From Neelides folsomi (lineage: Eukaryota; Arthropoda; Collembola; Neelipleona; Neelidae): a stretch of 64,000 nt of DNA. Of this stretch, positions 12,330-24,176 are shown piece after piece (position 1 is the stretch's first letter; each line of letters opens with the position of its first letter). The DNA is taken from positions 62,001-126,000 of the forward strand of contig JAQGBZ010000034.1 of NCBI GenBank assembly GCA_034687125.1, given 5' to 3'. The notes under the pieces were generated by a model. That model worked only from the letters and a program-made list of their open reading frames with translations, did no database searches and was not told the origin of the DNA. The position numbers were made by a program, and so were the translations under genes.

Positions 12330-15300
12330 TTAAACGAGTGTGTCGAGGGGTTCATCGGAGTCCCGGGAGTTTTTCGGTGAGTCCTGGAGGAGAATCTGTA
12401 GGAGTTTTTCCTCACTTTCCTCCGCCTCCATTTGTCGTAAGAGGGCATGGAGGACATTTGTCTTGACCTTTAATTCTTCCTCGACTGCCCCGAGATGAAC
12501 CTCGTTCGCCTCCGATTCCTCGGCGATCCAAGAAATTTCCTCTTCAACGGCACGAACCTCCGATTCCAATTCCTCCCTCGCACCCGCAAAACGATCCAAC
12601 TATCAATCAAATCCCTCGGGTTAATTCATACATCTCCCATCGAATATTGATAAAAGAATCATCAACTGTCTTGTAAATCTTGTTCAGATAAATCATCTAA
12701 TACAAAGAGGAGATAAAGTGAGAGGTGTCAGGAAAGTAAATATCTTCCATATTCACATCCCTTCAAAATTCCACAAATGCCATTCAAATCCTTCAATCTT
12801 CACAAGGGACGATTGACAGCAAATATTTCTCAACTTCGCTAATGTCTTTTTTCCTCGCAATTTTGGAATTGAAAAACATGGAAATTTAATTAGATTTCAA
12901 AAAATCATCTTTACATTGCTTAACTATTCCCATTTACATAATTTTACCATTTTCATTATTCAGAAAAACAACCAAACTATTTTACATGCATATACCATAT
13001 ATTAATTAAATACAAAATACCGTATATAAAATATTGTTATCTAAATATCTAACAATATTTATATACTTTATATACTTCTAAGTAATAGTGTATTGTAGTT
13101 AATATGAACTATAGGTATAAGGTATTACATATAAAAATTTCATTCAATGCATAAATTTACTATGCTTATATAAATACTATTTCACGCTTATAGGATTTAT
13201 GTATATTGTAGGAGTTTGGAAATTATATTTCTAAGCTTTCACCGCATCTTTCCCTATATACATTATACATTTTCTCCAGGGTTTGTAAGCATAAAGGGTA
13301 TTGGGATGATCAATTTGGGCACATTGATAGAAATGGGCGGAAATGTCATTGTGAGGTCTTGGAATGAATTGGGAATTGAAATATTAATGGGAAATCCTCG
13401 ACCTCCTGACTTCACCATTTCCCGTTGGAGTTGAAGGCGGAGAGTTTTTAAACTCTGGCTCTTCCCATTACGTCAATTTCAAATCAATTGGTCCCTAAAT
13501 ATATGGGAAGGGATAGGAAGGGCCTTAAAACACATTGAGGAGATATATGGACAATTTACATGTATCAATCTCCCACGCCCCGTTGAACTCTTCTTATTAA
13601 AAAACTATTACTTATCCTTCACCTACCTTAATAAACATCCTATTATTATTATTATTCCTTTATTACACAAACCATATTCTTTTCATACATCTTTCCTAAA
13701 TGCGGAATTTTCCACACATACCATTAATATATGGTACATACACGTGCTTGGAATATGTATAAAATAGATATGAGAAGAAGTATAAGAGTAATGATCTAAT
13801 ATGTCCCATGAGATATGTAAGACAAGTCAATATTGAGCATTTGATCAGTATTAAGGAATTGGGCTTAATATACTCTTTCACTTACTATATATACAATATA
13901 CAGTATATTGCATTATATTGTATTATACAGCATATTTGAGTCCCACTTGTTATAAATTGAGTGTATTTGGGGAAAGTGTAAAGAGAGCTAATCGTGAGAT
14001 GAATCTTGTAAGTTGTTAAGAAATTGGTGAATTTCAAAGTTTCTTTTTCCTGGGATGGTAAATGTGTGTTTGAATTTGGGTAAATATCCAAGAGGAATTT
14101 GTTATGAGGACTTTTGTTTTGTTCGGTTGAGTAAATAGGGAAGTTTGTAGAAAGTTAAGGGGCCATTATTCAATATTTGACCGACAGGAGATGTTGGGAA
14201 AACTTTTCACTCATCCCTTCCACCCAACACGTTTTTCTCCCATCCCTCACCCTCTTCAAACTATTCCAATTTAATTGTGCCATTTGACTAAATCCGCCCA
14301 CATCTCACACGCCACGCCGATAATCAAACTTTGAGGGCTCAATTATTCAAAGACCGGGTTTTAATGGCTCAATAACCTAAAGTGGGTTCATAATTCCAGC
14401 GGGAGGGCGCAGGGTTTAGTCTTTTCCAAACCGAATAATTGGCGGAATGATAGATGAGCTTTGTGTGTAATTGATTCGCTCTGGAGACGCCCCTCTTTAT
14501 GATTATTATCGAGAGGGGCCATCGATCATCTCCCCCCAATTCCCTATGCAAATGAAGGAGAAATTGAGAAAGCTCAAGAACTTAAACATTCACAGCACAA
14601 CCACCAAAACACACAAATTCAAATCTTTGATATGGTTTTTTCAATAAAACCATATCACTCGCATATATACCATTTATACCATAGTAAGATCTCTATATAT
14701 TATGTATACCAATATTATACTGTAATACTCTGTATAATATTTTATCAGTAAAATAAATACAAATTGTACAGATATAATACTTAGCTTAATATTATATATT
14801 GTATATAACGTATGGTACTACACTATGGTGCTAAATACGAAGCTGTACATATATTCTACATTACTATATATGTATTTATATTTTGGGTTTTTATGTAAAG
14901 AATTTGTGATTGTTTAAATATCATGGAGGTCTTTCGTGGAAGAAATCGTAAATGGAAGGAATTGGGGTGACGGAGGGTTTGGAGGTGTTCGATGGAGTTT
15001 CCCGCTTTCCCCCCATTCAATTCCAAGAAATGTTCAAATATTGAATAAGAAACAAATTTCCGATCGAGGGATTCACTTCCGCTCCACAAAGATCTCAACT
15101 CACAGACTTCTCAACTTTTATGCCCTTTTTATCATTTTCTTTTGATATAACCCCCTTTGCAGCTTTGGTTCAAACAATGCGCACCTTCCACGTGTTCAAA
15201 AATCTATAAATATTGTAATATCTCTCCAAATATACATTTATATGGTAAGGATAAATATTACAATATATTTTCAATATATATTACAATTCATATGTATATG

Positions 15301-16723
15301 TACAAGTATTAATGTATTATATGTAATATTAAATATTATTTGTATATCTGTATAATAGGAAATAAATGTATAATTTATTAGGATATTTTGATGATTAGAG
15401 TTGATGTGAAAGAAAACTATGTGGATAATGGGATTCTTAATTGGGATGTTTTGGGTTATGATGTCTGAATCAATATTTTAATGAGTTTAAGTATTTAAAG
15501 GGTTGACCTCTCTGCGTGTTCGCATCATCTTCAAACTTCCTTGACGTCCCCACGTTCCCTTACACATCTATTCATCAATAATCCAACAACTCCCCATTGG
15601 CCACACAGCCCCTCAATGCATTTTAGAGGATTATTGGTTTTATAATAAATTATATCCTGCCTATGAGTCTGCTAAACCATACCAGGTGATAAAATACCCA
15701 GTATATAGTCAACTCTCCTGATCCTTATACTAAAAATATAGTTCTCCATTTCCTCAATAATGGGAAGACTATATCCCGCTATGTGTGTCCATGAGAGAGC
15801 GACTGGCAGGATATAGGGTTCTGTTAATTGGAAGTATATCCTGGGAGTCAAAAATGCCTGTTGGAATCGTGTTAAGAGGACGTGTTTGAAGTTGGTGGGT
15901 AATTGGGAGCCGTACGTGAGTTTGAAGCCCTGCCGCGAGATTCATTTCCTCTTCTACTCGACGTTGGAGGGATTTGATGGCCGCGGTGAGGATTTGGCCC
16001 TCGTCGTCGTTGGGAATTGGATTTCTCGCCAGCTTCCGCACTTCCCCTTCGATCCGTCGGCCGTGGGAGATGGCGAGGGCCAACAGCCGCCCCGCTTCCC
16101 GCCCTCGCAAAACCCTCGTCTGCGACCAAAACAAAATAAGCGGATGTGGGGATTGGGGGAATTAGCGCAATTTGTTTTAAAGCTCTTCGTGCCCTCGAGG
16201 ACTCCGCGGATTGGGAAGTTTGGGAAATATAGGGAGGAGGGCCAATATAATAAATACATCTTAATATAGAGCCAATTAGTGGGAAACTCACGGAATGACG
16301 GAGGACGAGCGAGACGTCTTTGCGATCTTCGCCCCAAGCACGCCAAACCTTCAACACTTTGTCTCCCCCTTCAAGAACCCGCTCCATCTCCAAAAACAAA
16401 ATTGGACAAATTTCACATAATGCCTTTAACTTCCTTAAGGGCATTAATAATTTAATTTTACCATAAATAACCATTTACTACTTATAGTGAACTTTTCAGG
16501 TTTTCGCCAATTTGTATAATAATATTGTGCCGGTGTTTACCTTTCTCCATTTCTCCACGATTGAAATATGTGCTGGATGAGTTCCCGAAGCCCTGGCAAT
16601 GGCCTTGATCACTTCCCCACATGTGGTGGTTTTGTTAAGGGCGAGGGTCCGACGATGGCGCCCGACCCACAAGGGAACTTCCATCATGTCAATGAACCAA
16701 CTGGAGGTTTGGATCCAGTTCAT
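12330..16723 (-). CDS. N-terminal Ras-association domain protein, RASSF9/10-like
   Basis: RASSF adaptor of the N-terminal-RA subgroup. Coding exons in transcript order: 16723-16541, 16387-16292, 16119-15916 and 12599-12330, 250 codons. The RA domain spans exons 1-2, with EVPLWVGRHRRTL, then TTCGEVIKAIARASG, SIVEKWRK and ERVLEGGDKVLKVWRAWGED. This parallels vertebrate RASSF9 (EKWRG.ERVLP...ILKLWKAWGDE). The rest is coiled coil, where NLAAGLQTHLDRFAG matches the RASSF9/10 AGL..H segment, and the protein ends SDEPLDTLV. The start is uncertain: ATG 16723 (MNWIQTSSW) or 16687 (MMEVPLW). A 3.3-kb intron separates the last two exons, the largest in the window. It is shorter than the vertebrate proteins of about 430 aa. 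Confidence 0.82.
12600..15915 (-). other. Large RASSF intron without recognised genes
   Basis: A 3.3-kb intron in a gene whose other introns are 150-170 bp. The content is AT-rich, with microsatellite-like ATT near 13640 and TA tracts near 13010-13100 and 14700-14880. Frames inside it lack splice partners and domains. Confidence 0.55.
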
Positions 16724-17227
16724 ATGCAGTGGGTCACGCTTCCCTTCCCACACCCGTCCCCCCACATCAAAGATCTTCCCAAACACTCTGCACTTACTCT
16801 CACAGATAAGAATGGAGTTCTTTGCAAAGCATAATAACGGAATAATAAATAATAGAAACAATTTATATATTATAATATAATAATATATAGGTACAATACA
16901 AATAACTAATAACTTCATTTATATACATAACAATACTTATAATTATACAGTATATGTATAAAGGAATATTATGTATAGATCTATGTTTATTTCTTCCGTC
17001 ATGTATTCTCATAAGTATTATGGTTATGATGAGAACCAGCGAATAATAAATATATTACATAATTTACATAATTAATTATATTATTTTCATGTTGCATTTG
17101 ACATTTTACTCGTTTTACATGTGTGTGTTAAAGAATTTGAATATGGATATAATAATTGTAAGTGATGTTTAAATAGTTAATTGGCCTTGGCCTCTTTAAT
17201 AATGTCTATTAAAAGTCGATGGATTGT

Positions 17228-18370
17228 TTAGGATTCCTCTCTGGATCGACCGAGTCGAGGTGAGAAATGATCCCGGCTGAGGCGTGGGGCGAAATCCCCC
17301 GCTGTCGTTGGCGGCTCCTGTGGACTCTCCGTCCGCCCCTCCCCCTTCCGCTTCTCCTCCTCCGATCGACCCGGGCTGTGAGAGAGGAAAGTCAAGGCTT
17401 AATTGCAAAGCTAATTATTACCTCCCGGACTCGAACCGCTCTTCGGAGCTTCGCCCAAGACGCGGTGTGAAAGAATTCTTCCGGTCTGAAAAAAACCAAA
17501 TGGTCAAATCCACAACATTCACATTTAAACTTCATTTGTGTATCATGGACATTTTTAACTCAGGTTTTTAACTCAGGTTTTAAGGGAGGTTTTTAATTGA
17601 GGTTTTAATTGAAGTTTTAATTGTGGTTTTACCCCGAATGGGAACAATTGCCCAACTGAAGTTGGTCAGGATTTTGGCAAGCGTCCGTCCTTCTTCGCCC
17701 GACTCGGAAATGGATCTCTTCTTCCTTCCGAGCCTCGGCCCAAACCACATGCCGGTGGTTCCGCCGCCGTTTCCACCTGACCGCTTCTCGAGGTCGACGG
17801 AGTCATCGGGGGATTCCTCGTACACGGCAGAGTCGTCGTAGTCGAAGAAATAAGGGTCATAGTGCCAGTAAGGGCGCTTTCCAACTCGGGGGAAAGGAAT
17901 CAATTGCCGCTTCCCGACTTCTCCTCCACTTCGCCCGATCCGAGGAAAGGGAATAAGCCCGGGAGAATTACCGTTCCTTTTGTCCCCCATGTAATAACGC
18001 GGGTCGCGGCCGACTCGCGGGAAAGGAATGATCGACGTCCCTTTCTCACCTTGTTGACCTGAGGAACCAAAATGTAAAAGACAATTTACTCTTTTTTAAT
18101 TACCTTCGACAACTTCCACGACGGCCAACATCGTCGCCATCGCCCAGAGCTCAATCAGACACCTGGAATTGTAAAAACTTTCAAGATGCAAATTTTCATT
18201 CTTAAATATAAATTTTACTTTGAGTTTAATTCTTAAATTTTAATTATTTCCAGCCCTTAAAAATTTAATTTTGATAACGTTTAATAATTTGGAGTGTGGA
18301 AAATTTTGAAGAAAATATTTTGTTGGTAAAATTTTTGAAAATGTTTTTCTCACCCTCTAAACCTCTTCAT
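17228..18370 (-). CDS. Capa: CAPA / pyrokinin (PRXamide) precursor
   Basis: Secreted prohormone for periviscerokinins and pyrokinins, which control Malpighian tubule function, visceral muscle and related targets through PRXamide receptors. Exons in transcript order: 18370-18354 (17 bp), 18162-18104, 18058-17633, 17485-17422 and 17375-17228, 237 codons. The signal peptide MKRFRGCLIELWAMATML... is completed only by joining the first two exons. Peptides: three CAPA/PVKs (GTSIIPFPRV-GR, GLIPFPRI-GR, QLIPFPRV-GKR), one tryptopyrokinin (TTGMWFGPRL-GRKKR) and two pyrokinins (NSFTPRL-GR, DHFSPRL-GR). A further copy, DFAPRLSR, has Ser instead of the amide-donor Gly and should not be amidated. Many sites are single-Arg GR cleavages. 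All phases agree across the five exons. Confidence 0.93.
17552..17628. repeat. Short tandem repeats in the CAPA intron
   Basis: Repeated AGGTTTTTAACTC / AGGTTTTAATTGA units fill the intron just downstream (in transcript sense) of the exon 3 donor at 17632. They are diverged and of low complexity. Confidence 0.6.
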
Positions 18371-18417
18371 GACGAATCCTTAAGGCGTCTGTGGAGATCC
18401 TGTCCCTTGCCTGTCCT

Positions 18418-18423
18418 CTTATA
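18418..18423 (-). promoter_or_regulatory. TATA box of the CAPA gene
   Basis: On the minus strand the sequence reads AGTATAAGAG. It predicts a start near 18392, about 20 nt ahead of the CAPA ATG at 18370, so the 5' UTR would be very short. Confidence 0.5.
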
Positions 18424-18430
18424 CTCTTTG

Positions 18431-21400
18431 ACCCCCGGTGGGCAAAGAGAGAAATAAGTAGGGCCGGAGGTTCATTTGCTCGAGGGATTATCCGCAATGA
18501 GGATTTATCTTTTTCCGGCGGAGTGGTTTAAGGCCCTTCGCCCACGGCGGGTTGGCGGCCCCAATTAATCCTTTTAAGAACCAAAGACACCGGGTGGGGC
18601 ACGAAAGACGACAAGGAATTAACTCCCCTAATCCCCCTCACGATCCAGAGATCAGCAACAAGTTTAACTTTTTCATTTCCAAACATCCATTTCTCACTCA
18701 GCTGACCTCATCAGACGTCTGTGTCATCCTTAATTAAACATTCACATCCAAGTCTATTATTATCAATCAATTCCAATTCAATCAAATTTCCTTGTTCCAA
18801 TTTCAAACCTTCCCTCTCGAACCTGTCATTTGTAAAATGACAGGTTTTAAGAAGTTCCAAAGAGATTTCTTTCCGGGTTTTATTGGTTTTCCTTCCCTGG
18901 TGAAAGGCGTAATGAAAGTTTATTGTTGGAGAGAGATCTAGGAAATATGAATTATGTGAAGAAGTGGAAGAGCCAGTTGATAAAAAAGTGGATCAGCTTC
19001 CTTTTCAATTTATCTCCATTTGACGGACCTTAAAACCCAGGTCCAGAATAAAAGAATCATTTTTCTATTAAAGGGAACAAAGGGGATTGGAAAGCCAAAT
19101 GAACCTGCAATATTCATCAAAGTGGATCATTCAATTTTACATCCTAATCGATTTACCTCCATCTTTTATTTCTTATTATTCCCCATCATAATCATACTTA
19201 TATACCAGACATACAATATTATTACTCTATATTATATCAGACCTATAAGTTATGTATATGATATTTAATATAAAAGTTATATGATTTTAATATAAGTTAT
19301 ATGTGGAGGGTAAATGTATTGTAAATTTAGTAGTCTGGATGGAATAGACAATCCCACAATGTTACAATATCCGTCATAGTTAATTTGTTAATATCCCAGG
19401 TAACAATATCCCCTGAATAGATTTCAAAGGGAGGGTATTTATGAGAGGGCTTTGACGGAGTGTTTGGAAGGAAATTCACGTGGATTTGCCATGGTGGGTT
19501 TTAATATCATTTCCATTCTCTCGAGTGAATCCCTCTGGGGAGGAGAAGATAAAAAAAGACGTTCCTTGCAATAAATCAAAAGACTCCTCCACATATAAAG
19601 TCATATAATCACTCTCTTAATGTCCGACCAATCCAGCTATATTCGATGTTATAGGAATTAGGTATAGGATTATACATGTACCATACATCTAAATGTATAT
19701 ATTCCTTTATTCTCCTCCAGCCCCAATATGCTCTGTATGTAAGGATGTCATCTAAGTTGATACAAGGTAAGTTAATTGAAAGCCGTGTAGAGTGGGGATG
19801 TCATAGGTCATCATCTCATCATTAAAAGGTCGTGTGAGTGGGGAAAGTTGAAGGAGGATGAATGCGAGATAAATAAAAGTAATTGTGAATGAAGAAAGTT
19901 TCAGGTTGGTGAGGAATTCCAGTTCCGACCTCCTTAGCCCAATAGGAGATGATTAGTGGAGGAAGTTGGAATTGAAATTCCGCGATTCTTCCCCATACAT
20001 GGAATGATTAAGTCCAGGAATTCCACTTATATTTATTGCTTCCCCCCTCAAATTGAACCATCATATTTTAGGTATTTCCAATACATGGAAATATTCAGAT
20101 GGTAAAGAAAGTGAGGAAGAAAGGTCTACTATATATCTTGTATCTAGACTATGTACCATGTACATACATACTGTAAATTTGTACAATATACTTATTGTTA
20201 GAATGTATATGGTAGGTATTTATATAATAGTTATAATACATATTCCTTCCAGATGTCTTTTACATCTAAGCTCGAGTTGGTATGAATGGTTAATTGCACA
20301 GATGCGCAAAAACAAGTTGAATGAGGGCTATAGAGGGCTACAAAGAAGTAATATAAGGTTGTTGAAGATCTATTCATTTCTTGAGCTGGGAATGGGGGTT
20401 TCTTTCCCGGGGACTCCTTCGTTGATTGTAGTGGGGGAGTTTAAGTGTTCTGGGTGGGGTAATGAGATTAAAAGGGTGCGTTGAGGTGTGGTGATTTGGA
20501 TCTCTTGACTTGGGAACTTTCGGAGTTGTCACCTCCAATCAAAACCTCCCCAACCCATCACATCCCGAATTAAATTGTTAAATGAATGGCGAAGGCCCTT
20601 CAAACTCACTTCCAACTCCCCTTCAATTATTACTACCACTGAGGAGGAAACGAGGACCCTAAATTGGGAAAGACAAGGATACATTTTCAATGACCCAATG
20701 GCTTATTTAAACCTTCAACCAAAACCGTCCTTTGCAATTAGAATAATTTTTAATTCTCCCTTCAAGGAGCCCAATCCTGAAAACGATACATTTCATAAAT
20801 ATTCAAATTCACTTTCTCACCATATCAATATAAGTACCATATACATATTAATATATTAACCAACGTATATATTAAAGTACCATAAATAATTACATATGTA
20901 CATAGATAATTTTATATCTATGTTAATTTCCCATGTAGAAATGTACTAAAATTTGGATCAATGTAAGACATTGAAGGCTCTGAATAAATAACATGAATTA
21001 TATCATATAATTTATATGTATGTACCTATGTATATTGTATAGTATGTTATGTAGAGTATATTAAATGGGAAGCTGAAGAGGATATTTTAGTATATAAGTA
21101 CTTATTATATCATATATAGTATATTAGTAGTATGTTACATTAATATTAATAGGCCCAAGACATCAGAGACAGGATATTAACTAAATAGGAAAGTTATAAT
21201 GTGATGGTGAGATGTTGTTTAGATACATATATATATATATTTATATATATAAGATGTTGTATATAATGTTGTATAAGATATATCTTTCTTGAAGGGTTTT
21301 CTATGGGTGTAAGTGAAGGAAATATCTTGGGTTTTAGCTCCAATTGAGTCCATTGGATTTTTGGATTAGTTTAATTGAGTAATTGGAAGGAGGAATTAAA

Positions 21401-22093
21401 GCGAGGAGGTTCATAACTAATGAACACCCTTTAATTGTTTTACTAACTCCCAATGAAGGTGGATAATGAGCGTTGAATTATTCCAAGCTGGTCCCCCTTC
21501 CCCTCGGTTTTATTAAATTCCCCCCCACCAACCCTCGTCCCTGTTAAATATTCACTCAACATTTCACTCCACCAAATGGCTGGTGGCTCATATTCATCTT
21601 CTTTCGCCATGGAGATTCAATTCACAAATAAAACATCTTCAATGAAAAGAAGAAATATTAAAATGACCAAAAACGCTTATAAACCTCAAAACACTTATAG
21701 TCCATTAAAATGAATTACGGGATTAAACATTGAAAGTTAAATGCGGTTTTTTAAATGTTCCATTTTCCTGTGGGGTTTAGAAGGTGAAAAGTTTTGCGAG
21801 TGTATTTTTGTGTGTGTGTCCAATGGTTGTGGAAGTGGAGGATAATCGCGGTGAGGCTGAGTGGATTAAAGAGGTAAAGGACTCTCTTGGTACTTGTCAT
21901 TCTCTACATATTTCATACGCTTGGGACTCCTTCCCAAACCAACACATGCGGGAGAAAGGAAAAATGGAGAAAACTTCATTACGACTCCCAAATACCTTTC
22001 TTAAAACTATCCAATCCAAGGCTATAATATATATCATATACATGTATCATATGTATGATATGATACATAGATGTATATGTATATGGTATGTAT
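18431..22093. other. Intergenic, upstream of CAPA
   Basis: AT-rich sequence with many TA-rich tracts (a perfect AT run near 21224-21246). The longest open frame, 20053-20484 (+), has an amino-acid composition dictated by AT-rich DNA (Ile/Tyr-rich) and no recognisable domain. I see no gene here. Confidence 0.5.
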
Positions 22094-22594
22094 TAGGGAG
22101 TCCAAAACCGTACAAAAATAAATTAACCGGTTTTCGGTTATTTAAAATCGCAAAAACATTTTTTTAAAACAAAAATGTTATAAAAACACAATTTAAAAAA
22201 AAATTTGATGGATTTTGTGCTAAAAGTATCTAATTGGGTATAATGTATTTATTCACATTCTTTTAATGTTTAATTTTGAGTCTATGTATGAAATAAACTC
22301 AAATTATTTGTTTATTTAAATGATGCACATTGGTATAAGCACAAGAGTATATATACCAAAATTAAATATCAAATATTTGAAAATGCTTAAAGCCGAATAA
22401 AATAATATATTTTATGTGAGTTTTGTGAAAAGCTAATTTAAGTACGCAAAATAGGAACGGTTATGTAAATAAATATCGAAAATTTTAAATAAAATTATTA
22501 AAATTTTAGCAGTTTTAAAAACCGGTTAACCTTCCAAAAATCGACGGTTTCGGTTCGGTTTTTTAAGGCCGGCTAACCGGTTTTGGACTCCCTA
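22094..22594. mobile_element. hAT-type non-autonomous DNA transposon (MITE)
   Basis: The element is 501 bp. Its termini are perfect 17-bp inverted repeats, TAGGGAGTCCAAAACCG at the left and the reverse complement at the right. It is flanked by an exact 8-bp target-site duplication, GTATGTAT (22086-22093 and 22595-22602). Subterminal inverted ACCGGTT motifs lie just inside both ends. There is no transposase frame, and the interior is AT-rich. An 8-bp duplication with T/CAGGG..CCAAA-type ends is the hAT superfamily hallmark. The intact duplication and termini suggest a fairly young insertion. Confidence 0.9.
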
Positions 22595-24176
22595 GTATGT
22601 ATGTATTTGGTATGTATGAATATGATGTGTATATATGTAGGATATGTATATGATATGGTATGGTTGAATGATGGTCGTAGGAGTTTGGCCTAATGGTGGT
22701 TGTGATATGTTTGTGTAGTGCGTATGATATGTTTTGCCCCTACTTGGAGATATACCATACTTATTTCCATGTAGAATGAGAAGTAAATAAGTTTGAGACT
22801 GTTCGATTTGACCAGAGGGGGAGAAGAGATAAGGATGACTTGGGATTTATGAAGAGAAAATCTCTCGGATCGACTCGGCCTTGTCGAGTTATTCTCTACG
22901 TGGATCCGAACAACCTCCAAAAACCTCCGAGAAAGTCGGGAAGCCCCATGGAACCCGCACCTTGCTATAAATCCAACCCGGGAAATAAATGTTTGCCTTT
23001 AACTTTTTATTTAAACTTCTCCGCGAGTCAACCCATTGGAAAAGTAAAATAGAGAAAGTTAAAGACAACGATCAAAAAACCAAGCATTCCCATACAACAT
23101 TTAAAATGGGGAGCAAATATTGGTTTTCGACTTATGAAAGAAACTCTCCTAGTTTAATACCTTACATATATAATATACTTTACACATGTGTACACCATTG
23201 TAACTAACTATCTACAAATGCCAAATATTCAATCCTTGTTAAATATTAACTTTTCTACTTACAACCTCCATCATAACAGAAAGATATATTTACATAATAC
23301 GGCATTATGTAAAATATATTTTTTACTTCTTTTTCAATTGTCAATTTTGTGTACTCAATTTTGAGTCTGTCAGTAATGTTTCGTTTACGGGCTAATTGAA
23401 CTGTTAATGTGAGATTTCTTATGTAGATTTGTTCTGGGATTTGACCTGTGGGGTGTTGAGGGTGGTTTTGGGTCCGGTGTGTGTTGGGCGTTGTCCCTTG
23501 GGATCCCCGGGACCTCATTCATTGGAGTGGCGATCAATAGGGAGCCGAGGGTTGGAATCATCATCGAGTGTCTCTTCCCAATTGCACTCGCGTGCCGACA
23601 CGGACCCAAAACACACACACACACACAAACAGACTCAATTTAATAATCCGCCTTCATTGAGGCCACTCAATCCAAAACAATCCTCTTCAGACTCAGACCA
23701 CTTCTTTACAAATCCGGGTTCAATGGAAAATGAATCCAAATATTTAATCGCTAATTAATTCAATTGTCAATCATTTACTAATGACCAATTTTATATAAAC
23801 TCCGCTAAATAATAACTGTATTTAAGGTACTTAATAAATATTAATTAATGTTGGTAGGTAGATTATTAACTATTTGTAATAACAATAACTGTATGAATAT
23901 ATGCTGTAATAATAATAAACTATAGCTGTAATGTATTTACATTGCATTTGATATTTTATTTATAAATGAATGAATGTTCTCAATAGGAGTCTGTTTAATG
24001 GTGGTTGGCTGTGGGGAGAACATTTGGGCACATAAATAGTCCGGGGGTTTTATTTGTAGGGAATAATGAAGATAATGGGAGAGATTAAAAAGAAGTTATA
24101 TTTCGAGTCCCGGGTCGGGAATCCCCGGGAGACCCGTTTCACGCTCCTCAATGAGGAAGAGAAGGAGAGCTGAAGG
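22595..24176. other. Intergenic, upstream of the WDR91-like gene
   Basis: This interval holds a TATAAA at 22966-22971, an (AC)n run at about 23607-23627 and a moderately GC-rich patch at 23430-23630 that is open on both strands. Neither reading of that patch resembles a known protein, so I do not call a gene. It could contain 5' exons of the downstream gene. Confidence 0.4.

Noticed and set aside
16140-16291. Extra RASSF exon between 16292 and 16119
   Set aside because: The open stretch there would need non-canonical splice sites, and joining 16292 directly to 16119 keeps the frame.
15872-16474. 200-codon minus-strand frame in the RASSF gene
   Set aside because: Spans exons and introns in the wrong frame; the spliced RASSF reading explains the region.
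20053-20484. 143-codon open frame on the plus strand
   Set aside because: Composition follows the AT-rich DNA (Ile/Tyr/Ser), no signal peptide or domain, no splice partners and no promoter or poly(A) context.
22840-23052. Plus-strand frame with basic pairs resembling a peptide precursor
   Set aside because: No signal peptide, no repeated or amidated peptide motif, no splice-supported partner.
23607-23627. (AC)n run as a possible regulatory or Z-DNA element
   Set aside because: A short ordinary microsatellite with no further support.
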